64,000 bases of DNA from positions 1-64,000 of the IMG/VR virus record IMGVR_UViG_3300042908_001106; one strand, 5' to 3'. How positions within the stretch are numbered: position 1 is the stretch's first letter; each line of letters begins with the position of its first letter. The notes beneath the pieces are model-generated. The model was not told the DNA's origin and did not search any database. It worked only from the letters and a program-made list of their open reading frames with translations. Positions 26,655-33,921 of this stretch are shown here, piece after piece. This stretch comes from a virus. The position numbers were made by a program, and so were the translations under genes.

Positions 26655-27312
26655 AGTTGGCACAATCAAAAGTCCCAAACCGCTTGACAAAATCTCGCGG
26701 TTTTTCTTTGGCAAATTTCTTATAACACCCACAATTAGACCTGCACTCGCATTGTTCCGTGGGACTTGGGAGTGTTCCTATAGGTTGCCACCCCATGCCC
26801 TCAAAAGTTAGACACGGCTGGCACGACTCAGTTTTAGTCCTGACCCGACGTTCCCAAGAATAACCCGCTTTCTTGTGTCCTTCAGTTCGGGCTTTTTCGT
26901 GTTGACCTGATCCGGCGTTGCTATACATCTCTAATCGCCTAAAGAAATCAGCTTTGCTAACTCCGGTAGTTTGGATTTCCTTAGCAAATTCCCTCAAATA
27001 TTTGTATTCCTTTTTGAGTCGATTGCCAATTAATCCATAGTCCCGTTGATTCATAGAACCTTTACCACCGCGACCAAGTAGGTATGATTGAATATGCAAG
27101 TTTTTGAGTGCGATCGCGGTCATTTCTTCCCAAGTTGAGAGGGATATTTTACCATTGACCAATAATTCCCCAATGGTCTTAATATCCCCCTGTGTCGCCT
27201 CAATGTTGCGCTCCATCATAAACTTAATGGCAGTGGCGGGTACAAACTGACCCCGACCCGCACCCTGTTTGTAATGGTAGCGTTGAGTTTTAGGATTGAA
27301 TAAGTAATCCAT
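26635..27312 (-). CDS. Minor head protein, Mu gpF / SPP1 gp7-like C-domain
   Basis: 225 residues from ATG 27312; a TTG at 27336 is possible. The C-terminal signature is clear: RVRTKTESCQPCLTFEG near 165-185, then QPIGTLPSP, then CECRSNCGCYK, the W..d..vC..C....G......P....H..CrC pattern of Mu-F-like minor head proteins. These attach near the portal and are ejected or needed for head assembly. Confidence 0.8.
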   Translation of the reverse strand: MDYLFNPKTQRYHYKQGAGRGQFVPATAIKFMMERNIEATQGDIKTIGELLVNGKISLSTWEEMTAIALKNLHIQSYLLGRGGKGSMNQRDYGLIGNRLKKEYKYLREFAKEIQTTGVSKADFFRRLEMYSNAGSGQHEKARTEGHKKAGYSWERRVRTKTESCQPCLTFEGMGWQPIGTLPSPTEQCECRSNCGCYKKFAKEKPRDFVKRFGTFDCANFSQKLG

Positions 27313-27511
27313 TTTCCCGTGCCTTTTCAGTTTCAATCATTCTTGTAGATGCCAAATCTTTTTCATATTTCAACTTAACTTTTACTAAATTATCAAGCTG
27401 ATCAGGTGTCAATTTAACCTCCCCACCATAATCATCATTTATAATCCATAAATCCCCAAGTTTAGCAAGGGTTGGACAACATCTGTTTGAGCATAGTTCA
27501 ATTCTTTCCAT
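27290..27511 (-). CDS. Small Cys-containing phage protein
   Basis: 73 residues. The N-terminus MERIELCSNRCCP has three close Cys, followed by WIINDDYGGEVKLT and a charged helix. Its ATG overlaps the preceding stop by one base (TAATG). Similar short proteins occur beside phage head genes; function unknown. Confidence 0.65.
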   Translation of the reverse strand: MERIELCSNRCCPTLAKLGDLWIINDDYGGEVKLTPDQLDNLVKVKLKYEKDLASTRMIETEKARENGLLIQS

Positions 27512-27885
27512 TATTTAGATCCTAAGTTAAATATTTCAATTGGGGTTTTGTAGTCGGGAATCTCCAAAGTTTTAGGAGTCTTAAAATTTCCCTCTAACTC
27601 CTCTATCTGGGATTCAATTATATTCTCAATCGACACCGAAACATAAGCATTAAATAAACCCGCAAGAATCCCTGTAACGGGACTAAATGGCATTCCCAGA
27701 ACAAAATAAACTAGCACGGAACTCTCAAATGTCTGGCAGTATGGACAATTAAACAACTCCCTAAAAAGTTGGTGTTTCTGTTTAAGTGATTCCCTAATCC
27801 TATCAAGCAATTTGTACTTAAACAAAAACCATCTTAAACCAAGAGACAATAACAGGAAAACTAAAACACTTTCAAAATTAGGCAT
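27511..27885 (-). CDS. Small membrane protein with CxxC
   Basis: 124 residues. An N-terminal transmembrane helix (about 5-22), a basic loop, NCPYCQTF near 47-54, then a second hydrophobic hairpin (about 57-85) and a soluble tail. The layout resembles DUF1360-type membrane proteins. It lies between the small terminase and minor head genes; role unknown. Confidence 0.65.
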   Translation of the reverse strand: MPNFESVLVFLLLSLGLRWFLFKYKLLDRIRESLKQKHQLFRELFNCPYCQTFESSVLVYFVLGMPFSPVTGILAGLFNAYVSVSIENIIESQIEELEGNFKTPKTLEIPDYKTPIEIFNLGSK

Positions 27886-27887
27886 AA

Positions 27888-28445
27888 TTAATCTTCTGAG
27901 ATTTCTTGAGTTTGTTCTTTATCAAGGTTTTCAAAGTATTCGATTAATACCTTGTTTTGATAGAGTTGATCATCTACCATTGCCAGAGTTTTCAAAACTT
28001 CCATCCCATTTCGAGAGTGAACTTGCGCTCCTGACTTGGTGGCTTTAGAACAAGCCTTTAGGGAGTCTTGCTCATTATTTGCAGCTTTATAGGCATTGTT
28101 GGAAAGGGTGAGGGAATATGCTCCGTTAGTCTCTAGGGCTTTCCTGAACGCTTGCCATGTTTTTTGTTTTTCCTCTAAATCCTGTTGATAAGCCATTCTG
28201 TCCTTTTCTATTGTTGCCTTAATTATTTCTGCCCGTTCGGCTAGGAGTTCGTGTCTGATTTGCTCCCAAATAGGTAGTTTTTTCCATCGCCTTAAATTTG
28301 TTTCTGAGATGTTAAGCCGCCTACCAATCTCTCGGTTATTCAGGTAAGGGTTCTCAATAACCTCCCTGACCGCTTCCCTGATCCTTTCAATGTTTGGTAC
28401 TGAAGCAATAGTTTTATTTAGCGCATGGTGACGCAATAACAACAC
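27888..28445 (-). CDS. Putative terminase small subunit (HTH protein)
   Basis: 185 residues, starting at GTG 28445; no ATG is available. An N-terminal HTH at about 25-60 (NREIGRRLNISETNLRRWK) of the type found in DNA-recognition small terminases, then long helices (about 65-115) for oligomerisation and an acidic tail. First gene of the minus-strand head block. It could also be a homeodomain-like regulator. Confidence 0.6.
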   Translation of the reverse strand: MLLLRHHALNKTIASVPNIERIREAVREVIENPYLNNREIGRRLNISETNLRRWKKLPIWEQIRHELLAERAEIIKATIEKDRMAYQQDLEEKQKTWQAFRKALETNGAYSLTLSNNAYKAANNEQDSLKACSKATKSGAQVHSRNGMEVLKTLAMVDDQLYQNKVLIEYFENLDKEQTQEISED

Positions 28446-28487
28446 TTTAAAGTTAACATGGTTAAAAGTCTTATTGCAAACTAATTT

Positions 28488-29054
28488 ATGAGTAAACCTA
28501 AAATTACTGAGACAGATATCAGCAAACTAACTCCCGATCCGAATAATGCACGGAAAAGAACGCCGTTATCAGCTAAGGTGATTTCCAAATCCTTAGAACA
28601 GTTTGGGGCTTGCCGTTCCATTGTGATCGACGAGAATGATGTTATCAGGGCGGGTAATGGAACCTTTGAGGAAGCGGGTCAATTAGGGATTGAGAAGGTT
28701 TTAGTTGTAGAAGCCGATGGTAATACGATTGTTGCTGTTAAGCGTAAAGGGTTATCAGAGTCGGATTGGAAACAATATGCGATCGCTGATAATACGGCTT
28801 CTGATTTCTCAACATGGGACTTTGATCTTTTAAATGATTTAGCTCAAGAGGTAGATTTTAGTGAGTTCTTTCCTGATTATAAATTAAATGAGTTATTAGA
28901 ATCGTTTGGCAAGGGTGAAGGGTTTGGCGATACTGAACAGCAAGAGGAAGATGAGGAATCAAAACCACCAGAAGATTTTAAAGAGTATGACGAAGACATC
29001 GAAACAGAACATACTTGTCCTAAGTGTGGTTATAAATGGTCAGGGGGTAAATAA
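28488..29054 (+). CDS. ParB/Srx-like nuclease-fold protein with zinc ribbon
   Basis: 188 residues. ParB N-domain at about 5-110: LTPDPNNARKRT, KVISKSLEQFG, VIRAGNGTFEEA (in place of GH-R-A), KRKGLSESDWKQYAIADN. An acidic linker is followed by a C-terminal ribbon HTCPKCGYKWSG. In phages such domains often accompany or are fused to DNA methyltransferases, and here the next gene is a C5 methyltransferase starting immediately after the stop. Probably a DNA-binding partner or target-recognition factor of the modification system; it could also be regulatory. Confidence 0.75.
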   Translation: MSKPKITETDISKLTPDPNNARKRTPLSAKVISKSLEQFGACRSIVIDENDVIRAGNGTFEEAGQLGIEKVLVVEADGNTIVAVKRKGLSESDWKQYAIADNTASDFSTWDFDLLNDLAQEVDFSEFFPDYKLNELLESFGKGEGFGDTEQQEEDEESKPPEDFKEYDEDIETEHTCPKCGYKWSGGK

Positions 29055-30125
29055 ATGAATACTAAACCTATTTACCGCGTTCCTCTAATGAAAGAGATAG
29101 AAGAAATACCCTGGAATGGGTTTAATGTTGTCTCTACATTTAGCGGAACAGGCGGATCATGTCTTGGTTATCGGATGGCTGGCTATCGAGTCTTGTGGGC
29201 TAATGAATTTATTCCTGCGGCTCAGGATTCTTATAAAGCTAATCATCCAAATTCAATTCTTGACAGGCGAGATATCCGAGAGATTTCTGCTCAGGATATC
29301 TTAACAGCAACCGGATTGAAAATAGGAGAGATAGATATATTTGATGGCTCTCCCCCTTGTGCAGCTTTTTCAACAGCAGGAAAACGTGAAGCAGGATGGG
29401 GAAAAGTTAAGCAATATTCAGATACCAAGCAAAGAGTTGATGATTTGTTTTTTGAGTACGCTCGACTAATCAAAGGAACACAGCCTAAAGTCTTTGTTGC
29501 TGAAAACGTATCAGGATTAATCAAAGGAACAGCTAAAGGCTACTTCTTAGAAATCCTTAAAACACTCAAAGATTGCGGTTATAACGTCAAGTGTAAAGTG
29601 CTAGATGCTCAATGGCTTGGTGTTCCTCAAATGCGACAACGGACTATCTTTATAGGTGTTAGGAATGATTTGAAGTTAGAACCTGTTCACCCAAAACCGT
29701 TGCATTATCAGTACACAGTTAGAGATGCTTTACCTTGGATAACTCAGATTAGACAAACAGATGTTTTTGTCGAAGCAGAAACCGATATCTCAAAATATGC
29801 AATTGGTAGAGAATGGGACAAAATAAAACAAGGCGAAAGTTCAGAGAAGTATTTTTCTCTGACTAAGCCACACCTAGATAAACCGTCTCCATGCGTCACC
29901 CAAATAGGCGGTGACAATACTTGTGCATCGGTAGTTCATCCCACAGAAAAACGGAAATTTTCAATTCAAGAGTTAAAACGAATTTGCGCTTTTCCTGATG
30001 ATTTCATTCTAACAGGTTCCTACGTCCAACAATGGGAACGATTAGGCCGTGCTGTTCCACCTGTTATGATGTCACATATTGCCAAAACAATTCAATTAGA
30101 AATACTAGAAAAATGTGTGGATTAG
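29055..30125 (+). CDS. C5-cytosine DNA methyltransferase with motif X Asn-to-Arg; candidate carboxymethyltransferase
   Basis: 356 residues. Motif I STFSGTGGSCLGY at 27-39, motif IV GSPPCAAFS with catalytic Cys102, motif VI AENV at 149-152, motif VIII QMRQRTIF at 192-199, motif IX region KFSIQELKRICAFPDDF at about 301-317, motif X LGRAVPP at 330-336. Motif X is normally GN(A/S)V; here the Asn is Arg332. The Asn lies near the SAM methyl/sulfonium site, and a basic residue there in engineered M.MpeI allows use of carboxy-SAM (from memory). Downstream genes would make Cx-SAM and amidate a carboxylate, so the product is probably 5-carboxymethylcytosine rather than 5-methylcytosine. It overlaps the next gene by 13 bases. 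Confidence 0.9.
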   Translation: MNTKPIYRVPLMKEIEEIPWNGFNVVSTFSGTGGSCLGYRMAGYRVLWANEFIPAAQDSYKANHPNSILDRRDIREISAQDILTATGLKIGEIDIFDGSPPCAAFSTAGKREAGWGKVKQYSDTKQRVDDLFFEYARLIKGTQPKVFVAENVSGLIKGTAKGYFLEILKTLKDCGYNVKCKVLDAQWLGVPQMRQRTIFIGVRNDLKLEPVHPKPLHYQYTVRDALPWITQIRQTDVFVEAETDISKYAIGREWDKIKQGESSEKYFSLTKPHLDKPSPCVTQIGGDNTCASVVHPTEKRKFSIQELKRICAFPDDFILTGSYVQQWERLGRAVPPVMMSHIAKTIQLEILEKCVD

Positions 30126-31468
30126 CGGGTACATACAAATCCAGCGTAGATGTAGAGTCTATGCTTCTTAAAATAATACATAGGGGGCGAGATGGTCAAG
30201 GTGTTCACAAGCATGAAGACACTGTTCATGGTCACGTTAGGCTGTCTTTACTTGATTTAAGTTCGGCATCTAAACAACCTTTTATCTTAAATAATTCCAC
30301 TCTTTCATTTAATGGTGAGATATGGAATTATAGAGATATAAAAAAGAAGTTACAAGACGACGGGTGCAAATTCAATACAACAGGTGACACCGAAGTATTG
30401 AGTCAATTTTTAGATATTTACGGTGTTTCACGGCTAAATCAACTAGAGGGAATGTTTGCTTTTGTATGGAGTAAAGGGGATGAGCATTGGCTTGTGAGAG
30501 ACCGTTTTGGTGAGATACCCTTGTATCTGGCAAAAACGAATAAAGGGTATATTTGGGCATCTGAAAGAAAAGCATTTCCTAGTGGTGTTATGCCTGTTGC
30601 CGTTCCTCCGGGCTATGCTTTTAATCTAGTGAAAGGCGAGTGGTTTCAATGGTACAAGCTACCAGGAACAACACCACAGCAAAATATATTAGATTGCTTG
30701 AATAGGGGTGTAGAACAAAGATTAAATGCTGATGCTCCCGTCTGCTGTCTTATATCGGGCGGATTAGATAGCGTCTTGGTTCTGCAAATAGCAAAGTCTA
30801 TAAACAAAAACATCGTAGCTTTTACAGCAAAAATGCGTAATGATTCAAATGATTTACTAGCAGCCAGGAAGATATGTAGTGAGTATGAAATTCAATTAAT
30901 AGAAGTGCCAGTATCTATTGATTTAGATTCTTTAACTAACGCAGCCAAGGTAATAGAAATTAACAGCAAAGCTCAAATAGAGATAGCTTCATTATGTCTA
31001 CCATTAGCACAAAGGATAAGGGCAGAAGGCTTTAAATCTTGCTTATCTGGTGAAGCTGCCGACGAGCTTTTTGGTGGTTATGGTAATTTCTGTATTCAGG
31101 CATCCAAAAGCACAAATACAGAAGTTATATCTCTTAGAAAAAGTCAATTAGCAAAAATGGCAAGAGGTAATTTTGTTAGGTGCAATAAGTCTTTTATGTA
31201 TGGTGGCGTAGAGTGTAGATTGCCTTTTATGGATGTGAAGTTAGTTGAATATGCCATAAACTTAGACCTCTCGCAATCACCACCAAATAAAAAACTACTG
31301 AAATCCGCGTCGGCTAGACTGCTACCTAAATGGGTGATATCCAGGGTTAAGGATACTTTTCAAGGTGGTAGTGGTGTGTCCGATTGGACAGAGAAAAATA
31401 TAGCATCGCCAATAAAATTTTACAACAACGAACTAAAGAAAACTTTTGGATACTTACCCAAGGATTAA
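30113..31468 (+). CDS. asnB: Asparagine-synthetase-like glutamine amidotransferase
   Basis: 451 residues from ATG 30113, giving the obligatory MCG start with Cys2 as glutaminase nucleophile; a longer frame from 30032 is rejected. Glutaminase domain: HRGRDGQG (HRGPD in most), HVRLSLLDLS, FNGEIWNYRD, TTGDTEVL, RDRFGEIPLY (GIKPLY in most). Synthetase domain: PP-loop SGGLDS at 215-220, SGEAADELFGGY at 312-323, VECRLPFMD. About 100 residues shorter than E. coli AsnB. It would adenylate a carboxylate and amidate it with Gln-derived ammonia. In this operon the substrate may be carboxymethylcytosine instead of aspartate. Confidence 0.9.
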   Translation: MCGLAGTYKSSVDVESMLLKIIHRGRDGQGVHKHEDTVHGHVRLSLLDLSSASKQPFILNNSTLSFNGEIWNYRDIKKKLQDDGCKFNTTGDTEVLSQFLDIYGVSRLNQLEGMFAFVWSKGDEHWLVRDRFGEIPLYLAKTNKGYIWASERKAFPSGVMPVAVPPGYAFNLVKGEWFQWYKLPGTTPQQNILDCLNRGVEQRLNADAPVCCLISGGLDSVLVLQIAKSINKNIVAFTAKMRNDSNDLLAARKICSEYEIQLIEVPVSIDLDSLTNAAKVIEINSKAQIEIASLCLPLAQRIRAEGFKSCLSGEAADELFGGYGNFCIQASKSTNTEVISLRKSQLAKMARGNFVRCNKSFMYGGVECRLPFMDVKLVEYAINLDLSQSPPNKKLLKSASARLLPKWVISRVKDTFQGGSGVSDWTEKNIASPIKFYNNELKKTFGYLPKD

Positions 31469-31469
31469 C

Positions 31470-32174
31470 ATGAATAATTATCACGTCCCATCTAAAGATA
31501 AATGGGAATTTGACGAATCAGTAACAGACATTTTTGATGATATGTTGGCTCGTTCAATTCCTCAATACGAGGTAATGAGAGACGCTGTTACCAATATCGC
31601 TCGTGAATACATAAAACCCGCCAGTTCTGTCATAGATATTGGATGCTCAAGAGGTGAGCAGATATCTCGACTAATTCAATCCTATGGGACTAATTGCACC
31701 TATTATGGAATCGAAGTTAGTCAACCGATGATTAACGCGAGTAGGGAAAAGTTTAAGGGTTTTGAATGCGTCAGTTTACATGAATTAGATTTAAGAAAAG
31801 ATTGGTTAACTCTTAAAAACGTATCCGTCACTTTGTCGGTTTTAACTTTACAGTTTATTCCGATTGAATACAGATTAAGACTACTCAAAAAAATCTATGA
31901 TTCAACTCGAAAAGGCGGGTGTTTTATTTTAGTTGAAAAAGTTATTGGGGGGTCTGCTGATATTGACAGTTTATTGACCAATCAGTATTATAACTTAAAA
32001 CATCAGAATGGTTATTCTATTTATGAGATAGAACGGAAAAAATTAAGCCTAGAGGGTGTACTTGTTCCGGTAACAGCTAATTGGAATGAAGAAATGCTTA
32101 GATTGTCTGGTTTTACTGAGGTTGATTGTTTTTGGCGTTGGATGAACTTTTCTGGATGGATTGCTGTTAAGTAG
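31470..32174 (+). CDS. cmoA: CmoA-like carboxy-S-adenosylmethionine synthase
   Basis: 234 residues from ATG 31470, adjacent to the amidotransferase stop. It aligns by eye with E. coli CmoA along its whole length: WEFDESVTDIFDDMLARSIPQY (WTFDERV..VF.DMI.RSVPGY), VIDIGCSRG, GIEVSQPMI, LTLQFIPIEYR (FTLQFL.P.ER), LKKIYD, GGCFILVEK, NGYSIYEIERKK (NGYSELEISQKR), final WMNFSGWIAVK. Lys191 aligns with Arg199 of E. coli CmoA, which contacts the carboxylate of Cx-SAM. CmoA converts SAM and prephenate to Cx-SAM for tRNA wobble uridine. No CmoB is present here, so the adjacent C5 methyltransferase is the likely user. Confidence 0.88.
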   Translation: MNNYHVPSKDKWEFDESVTDIFDDMLARSIPQYEVMRDAVTNIAREYIKPASSVIDIGCSRGEQISRLIQSYGTNCTYYGIEVSQPMINASREKFKGFECVSLHELDLRKDWLTLKNVSVTLSVLTLQFIPIEYRLRLLKKIYDSTRKGGCFILVEKVIGGSADIDSLLTNQYYNLKHQNGYSIYEIERKKLSLEGVLVPVTANWNEEMLRLSGFTEVDCFWRWMNFSGWIAVK

Positions 32175-32296
32175 AATGAAACTAATGGAAAGATTGCCAG
32201 ATTAATTAATATTAACTGTGATATAATATTAATAGTAAATGCCCTTCGCGATGTTTCAGCATCCAAGGGCTGTAAACCTGATTCAGAGGTATCACA
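32175..32296 (+). promoter_or_regulatory. Promoter and leader of the antirepressor gene
   Basis: Contains GTGATATAATATTAATAG (a -10 TATAAT near 32221-32226) about 20 bases before hairpin copy 3, then AGAGGT ribosome site before ATG 32297. The same TGATATAAT-hairpin-GTAAACC order precedes the gene at 17763. Confidence 0.65.
32241..32270 (+). promoter_or_regulatory. Structured leader element, copy 3
   Basis: Outer stem GCCCTT/AAGGGC, internal loop CGC/C, inner stem GATG/CATC, loop TTTCAG, followed by TGTAAACC. Relative to copies 1 and 2 both stems change on both sides so that pairing is kept. Confidence 0.75.
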
Positions 32297-33103
32297 ATGA
32301 ATAACTTTAACAAAGAATTGGCTCTAACCTTAATTGATTCTAGCATTGAGTTTCCCGTTGACTTTGATGACGCGATGCAATGGTGGGACTGTCGGACTAA
32401 GGATGGAAGTCTTACCACTCGACGGCAGTTAGTCGCAAAACTCAAGCAAAACTTTGATCAAGGATTAGATTGGACTTTTGCACAAATTTATGAAAAAGTC
32501 CAAACAGGGCGACCCGTTGATAAAATCTACCTGACAGTGGACACCTTCAAAGAAATGGGAATGATGTTACCTAGTGGCAAGGGCAAAGAGATCCGGCGTT
32601 ATTTCCTTGAGTGTGAACGGGAGTTAAAACAACTTAGATCAGAATCCGCCCAAACTCAAACAGTCTCATCCCAACCCACGCCGCGCGATATTGCTGATTT
32701 TGTCTCTGTCATCCTAAATATCGCGGGTTTGGATCAGAGTATGATTGCAGCGTCCGCAGCTAATCACGTCGCTAAATATTATCCGGCGCTCCGTCCCTCG
32801 GCTGAAGACTTAAAAAAGGAATTAGTCATCGAGACATCGGAAAAACTTCTCACGCCCACCGAACTCGGATTAATCCTAGAGCAGCGCACCGGAATTAAAC
32901 ACTCAGCGCAACGGGTCAACAAACTCCTATCTGAGAATGGATTGCAAACCCCGAACCCTCACGGGAAAGATCCGGCTTGGTTGCCAACTCTAAAAGGATC
33001 AGGATTTTCTAAGTTGTTACTCGCCGCACAGAAGGGGATTAAGGACGCAACCCGTCAACATTTGCAATGGTTTGAATCCGTTGTTGATGTTTTGGCGGTG
33101 TAG
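32297..33103 (+). CDS. AntA/AntB-type phage antirepressor
   Basis: 268 residues. AntA-like N-domain at about 25-110: FDDAMQWWDCRTKDGSLTTR, LVAKLKQNFDQGLDW, VDKIYLTVDTFKEMGMML, GKEIRRYFLECEREL. The second half has a DNA-binding-like C-domain (LTPTELGLILEQRTGIKHSA, VNKLLSENGLQ) as in KilA/Ant C-terminal regions. Likely counteracts a repressor in the lysis-lysogeny switch. Preceded by structured element copy 3 and followed by a strong terminator. Confidence 0.85.
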   Translation: MNNFNKELALTLIDSSIEFPVDFDDAMQWWDCRTKDGSLTTRRQLVAKLKQNFDQGLDWTFAQIYEKVQTGRPVDKIYLTVDTFKEMGMMLPSGKGKEIRRYFLECERELKQLRSESAQTQTVSSQPTPRDIADFVSVILNIAGLDQSMIAASAANHVAKYYPALRPSAEDLKKELVIETSEKLLTPTELGLILEQRTGIKHSAQRVNKLLSENGLQTPNPHGKDPAWLPTLKGSGFSKLLLAAQKGIKDATRQHLQWFESVVDVLAV

Positions 33104-33120
33104 GGTAGGGTGAAATAGTT

Positions 33121-33150
33121 AAAACCCCAGGAGTCAATTCCTGGGGTTTA
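33121..33150. terminator. Bidirectional terminator
   Basis: Perfect stem AAACCCCAGGA / TCCTGGGGTTT with a short loop, between the convergent antirepressor gene and the minus-strand gene at 33167. A/T-rich flanks on both sides. Confidence 0.85.
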
Positions 33151-33166
33151 GGTTCACCGCGTAGCT

Positions 33167-33376
33167 TTAGTTCCGAGTCAGTTTGAGCGTAAAGCCTGCG
33201 CCGGCTAAATATACTGGGTATCCTGTGCTGGCCAAGTACTCTTCTATGAAATCAACTGTGTGCTGCCCAGACCAGGTTATCTCAATCTCGTTGTCAACAG
33301 GATTGATGGTGAAGGTTTCGTGGGGGATGGTTCTGAGTGACATTCTGAGGTCTTTTACGATTTTGGTGGCGTTCAT
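33167..33376 (-). CDS. Small LPD29-like protein, paralogue 1
   Basis: 69 residues. Strand-rich, with EIEITWSGQHTVDFIEEYLA; the xSWxxGPT-like core followed by a helix resembles the LPD29-type small domain. It is paralogous to the gene at 33553 (ISWTDGPTEESVMGFVSYL). Both genes share a nearly identical promoter, operator and 5' leader. Confidence 0.7.
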   Translation of the reverse strand: MNATKIVKDLRMSLRTIPHETFTINPVDNEIEITWSGQHTVDFIEEYLASTGYPVYLAGAGFTLKLTRN

Positions 33377-33407
33377 GGCGTTTTTCCTTATTGCTTAACT
33401 ATCTTTA

Positions 33408-33436
33408 ATCATAGTAGATAGACGACTATATGTCAA
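33408..33436 (-). promoter_or_regulatory. Sigma-70-type promoter with palindromic operator in the spacer
   Basis: TTGACA (33431-33436), 17-base spacer, TATGAT (33408-33413). The 19-bp imperfect palindrome ATAGT-N9-ACTAT at 33411-33429 fills the spacer. Leader continues ATAGTTAAGCAATAAG before the gene at 33376. Confidence 0.85.
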
Positions 33437-33478
33437 GGGGTTTTCTAAAATTCTTTTTAGAGGTAGCTCATGGCTAAA

Positions 33479-33514
33479 AGAAAACCCCTGACTGATAGCG
33501 GTCAGGGGTTTTCT
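33479..33514. terminator. Rho-independent terminator
   Basis: Perfect long stem AGAAAACCCCTGAC / GTCAGGGGTTTTCT with a loop of about 8 bases; on the minus strand followed by TTTTAG. It lies just past the end of the gene at 33553-33771. Confidence 0.85.
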
Positions 33515-33552
33515 ACGCTCTTGTTTTTAGCCCTGAGCTTTTGCGTAGGCAT

Positions 33553-33771
33553 TTACCACAGATCGGCTTCTTCCTGTTGTTCTGTATAGGTTCGGTTGGG
33601 TTTGATGTTTTTGCTTAGGTATGATACAAACCCCATCACAGACTCCTCTGTAGGGCCGTCAGTCCAAGAGATGATAACGTCCGATCCTTTTGTAGTCACG
33701 ATGAATCGTGTGTGTCTGTAGGTATCTTTGAGTGTAATCACTACTTGATGGATGATTTGTTGGTTATTCAT
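33553..33771 (-). CDS. Small LPD29-like protein, paralogue 2
   Basis: 72 residues with DVIISWTDGPTEESV followed by a helix. Pattern as in paralogue 1, with a longer acidic/Gln-rich tail. A small basic-to-neutral protein of unknown role carried by plasmids and phages. Controlled by the duplicated promoter at 33803-33831. Confidence 0.75.
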   Translation of the reverse strand: MNNQQIIHQVVITLKDTYRHTRFIVTTKGSDVIISWTDGPTEESVMGFVSYLSKNIKPNRTYTEQQEEADLW

Positions 33772-33802
33772 GGTGTTTTTCCTTATTGCTTAACTATTTA
33801 TA

Positions 33803-33831
33803 ACTATAGTAGATAGACGACTATATGTCAA
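33803..33831 (-). promoter_or_regulatory. Promoter with palindromic operator, duplicate
   Basis: TTGACA (33826-33831), 17-base spacer, TATAGT (33803-33808). Operator ATAGTAGATAGACGACTAT at 33806-33824 is identical to that at 33411, and the leader ATAGTTAAGCAATAAG is shared. About 75 bases of the region duplicate 33380-33455. Confidence 0.85.
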
Positions 33832-33855
33832 GGGGTTTTTTAAAATTCTTTTTTC

Positions 33856-33884
33856 TTTACAGTTCCGAGTAGATAGACTACTAT
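33856..33884 (+). promoter_or_regulatory. Divergent promoter with related operator
   Basis: TTTACA (33856-33861), 17-base spacer, TACTAT (33879-33884). Overlapping 19-bp site CGAGTAGATAGACTACTAT differs from the other operators mainly in the left end. Drives the gene at 33952, whose leader also has TAGTTAAGCAATAAG. Confidence 0.8.
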
Positions 33885-33892
33885 ATTAATAA

Positions 33893-33921
33893 TGTCCTCT
33901 AACCCAGAAAGCTAGAGGACA
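33893..33921 (+). promoter_or_regulatory. 5' leader hairpin
   Basis: TGTCCTCTA / TAGAGGACA, a perfect 9-bp stem with an 11-base loop, starting just after the -10 box of the promoter at 33856. No U-run follows, so it is a leader structure rather than a terminator. Confidence 0.75.
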
